A stretch of DNA of 64,000 nucleotides, taken from the NCBI RefSeq assembly GCF_900099805.1, contig NZ_FNDR01000006.1, positions 248,001-312,000 on the forward strand, read 5' to 3'. Below are positions 60,928 through 64,000 of this stretch, one piece after another. This DNA comes from Variovorax sp. OV700. Its GTDB lineage: Bacteria; Pseudomonadota; Gammaproteobacteria; Burkholderiales; Burkholderiaceae_C. A program made the position numbers and the translations under genes. Under the pieces are notes generated by a model that worked only from the letters and a program-made list of their open reading frames with translations, made no database searches and was not told the origin of the DNA. Every line of letters begins with the position of its first letter. Position 1 is the stretch's first letter.

Positions 60928-61858
60928 CAAGCGGCGCGGCCCTGCCCTTCTTGCCGGCCGCGACGATCGCGTCGAGCACCACGCGCAGCGCCTTGTTGAC
61001 CGGCTTGTCGCGCCGGATCACGACGGCCAGCGTGCGGTGCATGCGAGGGTTCAGTTGGCTCACCCTCAGGCCGGGATGGGCGCCGCGGCCCGCCATGGCC
61101 ATGCGCGGCACGATGCCGTAGCCCAGCCCCGCGGCCACCATCTCCTTCATTGCCTCGACGCTGCCCAGCTCCATCACGGGCTGCGGCTGCAGGCCATCGG
61201 CCGCAAACCAGCGGTCGACCAGCTTGCGCGTGTTGGCCGCGGGCTCGAAAAGCACCAGCGGCAAGGCGGCCAGTTCGGCGGGCGCCACGCGCGCCTTCAG
61301 CGGCGCAAGATCGCTGCGGCCGATGGCGACGAACTCGTCGTCGAGCACCGGCACCACGCTCAGCGAGCGCCCCGCGGCCGGCAGCGTGACCAGCGCAAGG
61401 TCGATGCTGTTTTCTTCCACCCTGCGCACATGGTCGTCGGTGTTGCCGGTGCTCACCACGATGCCGAGCGCCGGAAACTGCTCGCGCAGGCCGCGCAGCA
61501 GCGCCGGCAAAAAATACAGGCAGGCCGTTGCGCCGGTGCCCAGGCGGACGCGGCCCGTGACGCCGCTGGCATGGTCCGCCAATGCGTCGATGGCGTTCTC
61601 CACCGCGGTCTCGATATGGTGGGTGTGCCGCAGCAGCTCTACGCCGGCCGGCGTCGCCTTGGCGCGCTTGCCGACCCGCTCCACCAGGCGCACTGCCAGC
61701 TTGCGCTCCAGCTGGCGGATCTGCAGGCTCACCGCCGGCTGCGTGAGGCCGAGCCGGTCGGCCGCGGCCGAGAAGCTGCCGGTTTCGATCACCAGTCCGA
61801 ACGATTTCAGCTGATCGAGGTTCAGTGTCTTGTCCAAAGTATTTCTTATGCCTTGCAT
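60908..61858 (-). CDS. LysR-family transcriptional regulator
   Basis: A 316-residue LysR regulator: helix-turn-helix at about 11-70 (LDQLKSFGLVIETGSFSAAA, LTQPAVSLQIRQLERKL), then an effector domain with DLALVTLPAAGRSL. The ATG at 61858 is preferred over a GTG six codons upstream. It is divergent from the GNAT acetyltransferase (48-base gap) and convergent with the MFS gene, a typical setting for a regulator of its neighbours, but the effector is unknown. Confidence 0.88.
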   Translation of the reverse strand: MQGIRNTLDKTLNLDQLKSFGLVIETGSFSAAADRLGLTQPAVSLQIRQLERKLAVRLVERVGKRAKATPAGVELLRHTHHIETAVENAIDALADHASGVTGRVRLGTGATACLYFLPALLRGLREQFPALGIVVSTGNTDDHVRRVEENSIDLALVTLPAAGRSLSVVPVLDDEFVAIGRSDLAPLKARVAPAELAALPLVLFEPAANTRKLVDRWFAADGLQPQPVMELGSVEAMKEMVAAGLGYGIVPRMAMAGRGAHPGLRVSQLNPRMHRTLAVVIRRDKPVNKALRVVLDAIVAAGKKGRAAPLATRPKK

Positions 61859-61906
61859 AGATCGACGAAGCTTCACTTATCGATACCGTGGCGTCAAGAT
61901 CGGCGC

Positions 61907-62431
61907 ATGCCTTCACCCATCCTTGCTTCCACCGCGGTCGAGATCCTCGATGCCGATCCGCACCACATGCCGGCCGTGCAGGCCATCTACGGCCACTACG
62001 TGCTGCACGATTTGTGCTCCTTCGAGGAAGAAGTTCCCACGGTCCCGCAGATGCAATCACGCCGCGCCGACGTGATTGCGCGCGGCCTGCCCTATCTCGT
62101 GGCCATGAAGGATGGCGAGGTGGCCGGCTATGCCTATGCGAGCCCCTACCGCAGCCGCTCGGCGTACCGCCACACGGTGGAAGATTCGATCTACGTCGCG
62201 CCGGGCATGCAAGGCCACGGCATCGGCAAGGCGCTGCTCCAGGAGGTCATCCGACGCTGCACAGAGAGCGGCTTCACGCAGATGGTGGCAGTGGTCGGCA
62301 ACAGCGCCAACGCGGGTTCGCAGCGCGTGCACCAGAGCCTCGGCTTCGAGACGGTGGGCGTGCTGCGCAACGTCGGCTTCAAGTTCGGGCAGTGGGTCGA
62401 TACCGTGCTCATGCAACGTGCGCTGCGCTGA
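61907..62431 (+). CDS. GNAT-family N-acetyltransferase (phosphinothricin/methionine-sulfoximine type)
   Basis: A 174-residue GNAT enzyme close to the Pat/Bar/MnaT group: EVPTVPQMQSRRADV, GYAYASPYRSRSAYRHTVED, and the acetyl-CoA loop GMQGHGIGKALLQEV. Members acetylate phosphinothricin, methionine sulfoximine or similar amino-acid analogues; the native substrate here is not known. It is transcribed away from the LysR gene. Confidence 0.85.
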   Translation: MPSPILASTAVEILDADPHHMPAVQAIYGHYVLHDLCSFEEEVPTVPQMQSRRADVIARGLPYLVAMKDGEVAGYAYASPYRSRSAYRHTVEDSIYVAPGMQGHGIGKALLQEVIRRCTESGFTQMVAVVGNSANAGSQRVHQSLGFETVGVLRNVGFKFGQWVDTVLMQRALR

Positions 62432-62455
62432 GGCCGGCTGACACACCGGCCCGGC

Positions 62456-63724
62456 CTATTCCCCCAGCAACTCGCCGATCGGCTGCAGGTCTTCGACCCG
62501 GTCGCAGATCGACTTGATCACCATGGTGATGGGAATGCCCAGCAGCAGCCCCCAGACGCCCCACAGCCAGCCCCAGAAGATCACGCCGACGAACACCGCC
62601 ACGGGGTTCATGCGGCTGGTGCGGCTGGTGAGCCAGGGCACCAGCAGGTTGCCGACGAGGGTGTGGATGACCAGCGACGTGCCGGCCACCAGCAGGCCCA
62701 TTTCGATGGTGTTGAATTGCACGAAGGCCACCAGCCCCGCCGCGGACATGACGATCACCGAGCCGATGTACGGCATGAGATTGGTCACCGCCGCCACGAT
62801 GCCCCAGACGGCCGCGTTGTCCAGGCCGATGTACCAGAAGGCCAGCCCCGTGGCAACGCCGACCAGTCCGCTGGTCAGGATCTGCACCAGCAGATAGCGC
62901 TCGATGTTTTGCGTGATGTCGTCCAGCACATGCACCGTGATCTTTTTCTTCTCCAGGCTCGGGCCGGTGATCTTGATCAGCTTGCGCCGGAACGTGTTGC
63001 CCGAGCACAGCGCGAAGAAGGTGAGAAAGGCCACCAGGGTGAGCTGCCCCACGGCGGCGAGCAGCCCAACGGTGCCGCTCCACAGGTACTCGCGCACGTT
63101 GAAGGGCGGCCGCTCGATGATGACGCGCGCCACGCCTTTGCGCGCCGCGACGCGGGCCGAGTTTTCCTCGGCCGCGCGTTCGAGTTGCGCGGCAGCCTGC
63201 TGCACGCTGTCCAGCGGCGTGGCGGCGGCGTTCTTGTCGCTGCGCGCAGCCTGGCGCAGCTTCTGCGCCGCCACCGGCAAGGCGTCGAGAAGCTCGGAGG
63301 CGCTGCTCGACAACGAATAGCCGGTCCAGCCCAGGGCGCCCCCCAGGCCCAGCAGGATCACCGCCGCACCGATCCAGCGCGGCACCTTCCAGCGCTCGAG
63401 CACGTCGACCAGCGGCGACAGCGCGTAACTCATCAGGAGGCTCAGCATCAGCGGAATGAAAACCGCCGCCGCCCATTGCAAGGCAAAGACGCTGGCCAGC
63501 ACGGCGAGCACCACCAGCGCTGCGCTGCGCACGTCGACGGGCATGTGCAGCAGCACGCGGTCGGGCTCGGGTTCCGGTTCGGGCTTTGTTTCCGGTTCCG
63601 GTTCCGTGGCTTCCCGCAGCGGCTCCGGCACGGGTTCGGGGGGCAGTTCCGGCGGAGGCTCCACGGCCTGCGGCTCCTCTTGCACCGCCGCATCCTGGCC
63701 GGCTGTTTTCTTGTCGTCGCTCAT
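62456..63724 (-). CDS. AI-2E family (PerM/TqsA-like) membrane transporter
   Basis: A 422-residue integral membrane protein. After a Pro/Glu repeat N-terminus (about 12-58, including EPEPETKPEPEPEP) there are about seven transmembrane helices: pairs at about 67-107, one at 120-140, 215-240, and a C-terminal cluster 285-395 containing LMPYIGS and VGVIFWGWLWGVWGLLLGIP. The family includes putative quorum-signal exporters and Na/H antiporters; the substrate is uncertain. Its ATG overlaps the stop of the LytTR gene by four bases. Confidence 0.85.
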   Translation of the reverse strand: MSDDKKTAGQDAAVQEEPQAVEPPPELPPEPVPEPLREATEPEPETKPEPEPEPDRVLLHMPVDVRSAALVVLAVLASVFALQWAAAVFIPLMLSLLMSYALSPLVDVLERWKVPRWIGAAVILLGLGGALGWTGYSLSSSASELLDALPVAAQKLRQAARSDKNAAATPLDSVQQAAAQLERAAEENSARVAARKGVARVIIERPPFNVREYLWSGTVGLLAAVGQLTLVAFLTFFALCSGNTFRRKLIKITGPSLEKKKITVHVLDDITQNIERYLLVQILTSGLVGVATGLAFWYIGLDNAAVWGIVAAVTNLMPYIGSVIVMSAAGLVAFVQFNTIEMGLLVAGTSLVIHTLVGNLLVPWLTSRTSRMNPVAVFVGVIFWGWLWGVWGLLLGIPITMVIKSICDRVEDLQPIGELLGE

Positions 63725-64000
63725 CGCGGTTCCTTCAGCACTTCGCGCACTGCAGCCAGTTGCCGCCGCGACACCGCGACGGGTTCGGGGATCGCGTCGA
63801 GCCGCAGCGCCCAGCCTTCGGCGTCTTCCCCGTCGTCGTATTTCTCGAGCGCGCGGATGGCCGAGCGTGCCACCAGCGCATTGCGGTGCACCCGCAAAAA
63901 GCGCCCCGGATACCGCTCCTCGAATTCATTCAGCGAGCCGTCCAGGATGTGGCTGCGCGAAGCGGTGCGTACCGTGAGGTACTTGTACTCCGATTTCAGG
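63721..64000 (-). CDS. LytTR-domain response regulator, C-terminal part
   Basis: The minus-strand frame stays open to the window edge, so the 5' part is missing. The visible 92 residues are a LytTR DNA-binding domain: an SEYKYLTVRTASRSHIL start, GSLNEFEERYPGRF, then the diagnostic RFLRVHRNALVARSAI, and a C-terminal PVAVSRRQLAAVREVL. This is the AlgR/LytR-type domain that usually follows a receiver domain. Its stop overlaps the AI-2E start, so the two are coupled. Confidence 0.88.
   Translation of the reverse strand, partial: LKSEYKYLTVRTASRSHILDGSLNEFEERYPGRFLRVHRNALVARSAIRALEKYDDGEDAEGWALRLDAIPEPVAVSRRQLAAVREVLKEPR

Noticed and set aside
63545..63690. GGTTCCGGTTC-type tract as a CRISPR or tandem-repeat array
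   Set aside because: The units are short, imperfect and in frame; they encode the Pro/Glu tail of the AI-2E-family protein.

Overview
The window is GC-rich, densely packed chromosomal core sequence, most likely from a betaproteobacterium of the Comamonadaceae, close to Variovorax or Acidovorax. This assignment is inferred from gene order (sdhAB-sdhE-gltA; leuCDB-asd-fimV-truA-trpFBA-accD; rpmF-plsX-fabHDG-acpP-fabF-rpoE-mucABD-lepA-lepB-DUF4845-rnc-era-recO-pdxJ-acpS-nagZ; hemCDXY next to ppc) and from intergenic repeats of a kind I recall from that family. About 60 protein genes are supported. I see no rRNA, tRNA, CRISPR array, transposase, integrase or prophage gene.

Layout. 1-4.4 kb: end of the succinate dehydrogenase operon with its flavinylation factor, citrate synthase and a small entericidin-like lipoprotein. 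4.6-8.9 kb: a LysR regulator and leuCDB. 9-17.8 kb: asd, a FimV-like polar protein, truA, trpFBA and accD. 17.9-22.6 kb: a YggT membrane protein, a Lon-substrate-binding-domain protein, lysS, a YegD-like Hsp70 and a YgjP-like metalloprotein. 22.6-42.1 kb: one long minus-strand supercluster. It runs from YceD/rpmF and fatty-acid synthesis through the sigma-E envelope-stress module (rpoE, anti-sigma factor, RseB, DegP-like protease) to lepA, signal peptidase, RNase III, Era, RecO, PdxJ, AcpS and NagZ. 42.2-44.7 kb: YceF-type Maf, an RsmI-like methylase and an MFS permease. 44.7-47.9 kb (minus): S49 peptidase, Rieske protein, HAD phosphatase and RluC. 48.4-51.7 kb: RNase E, divergent from rluC with an unusually long leader. 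51.8-56 kb (minus): hemCDXY. 56-59.5 kb: ppc and an unknown membrane protein. 59.7-64 kb: MFS exporter, LysR regulator, GNAT acetyltransferase, AI-2E-family permease and the end of a LytTR response regulator.

Functionally the window joins central carbon metabolism, leucine and tryptophan synthesis, the start of fatty-acid synthesis (accD and the fab genes with acpP and acpS), RNA processing (rne, rnc, era, rluC, truA) and envelope quality control. Many neighbouring genes overlap by 1-4 bases, which indicates translational coupling.

I find no evidence for a new multi-gene system; almost everything is recognisable housekeeping. The structures least explained by ordinary annotation are the 0.5-kb region upstream of lepA (an intrinsic terminator 56 bases before the start codon, inside a possible leader reading frame that ends on the lepA ATG, plus a perfect DnaA-box match), the roughly 560-base rne leader, a perfect palindrome ahead of fimV, and a YgfX-like gene detached from sdhE. 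All coordinates and motifs were read by eye; no database search was run.
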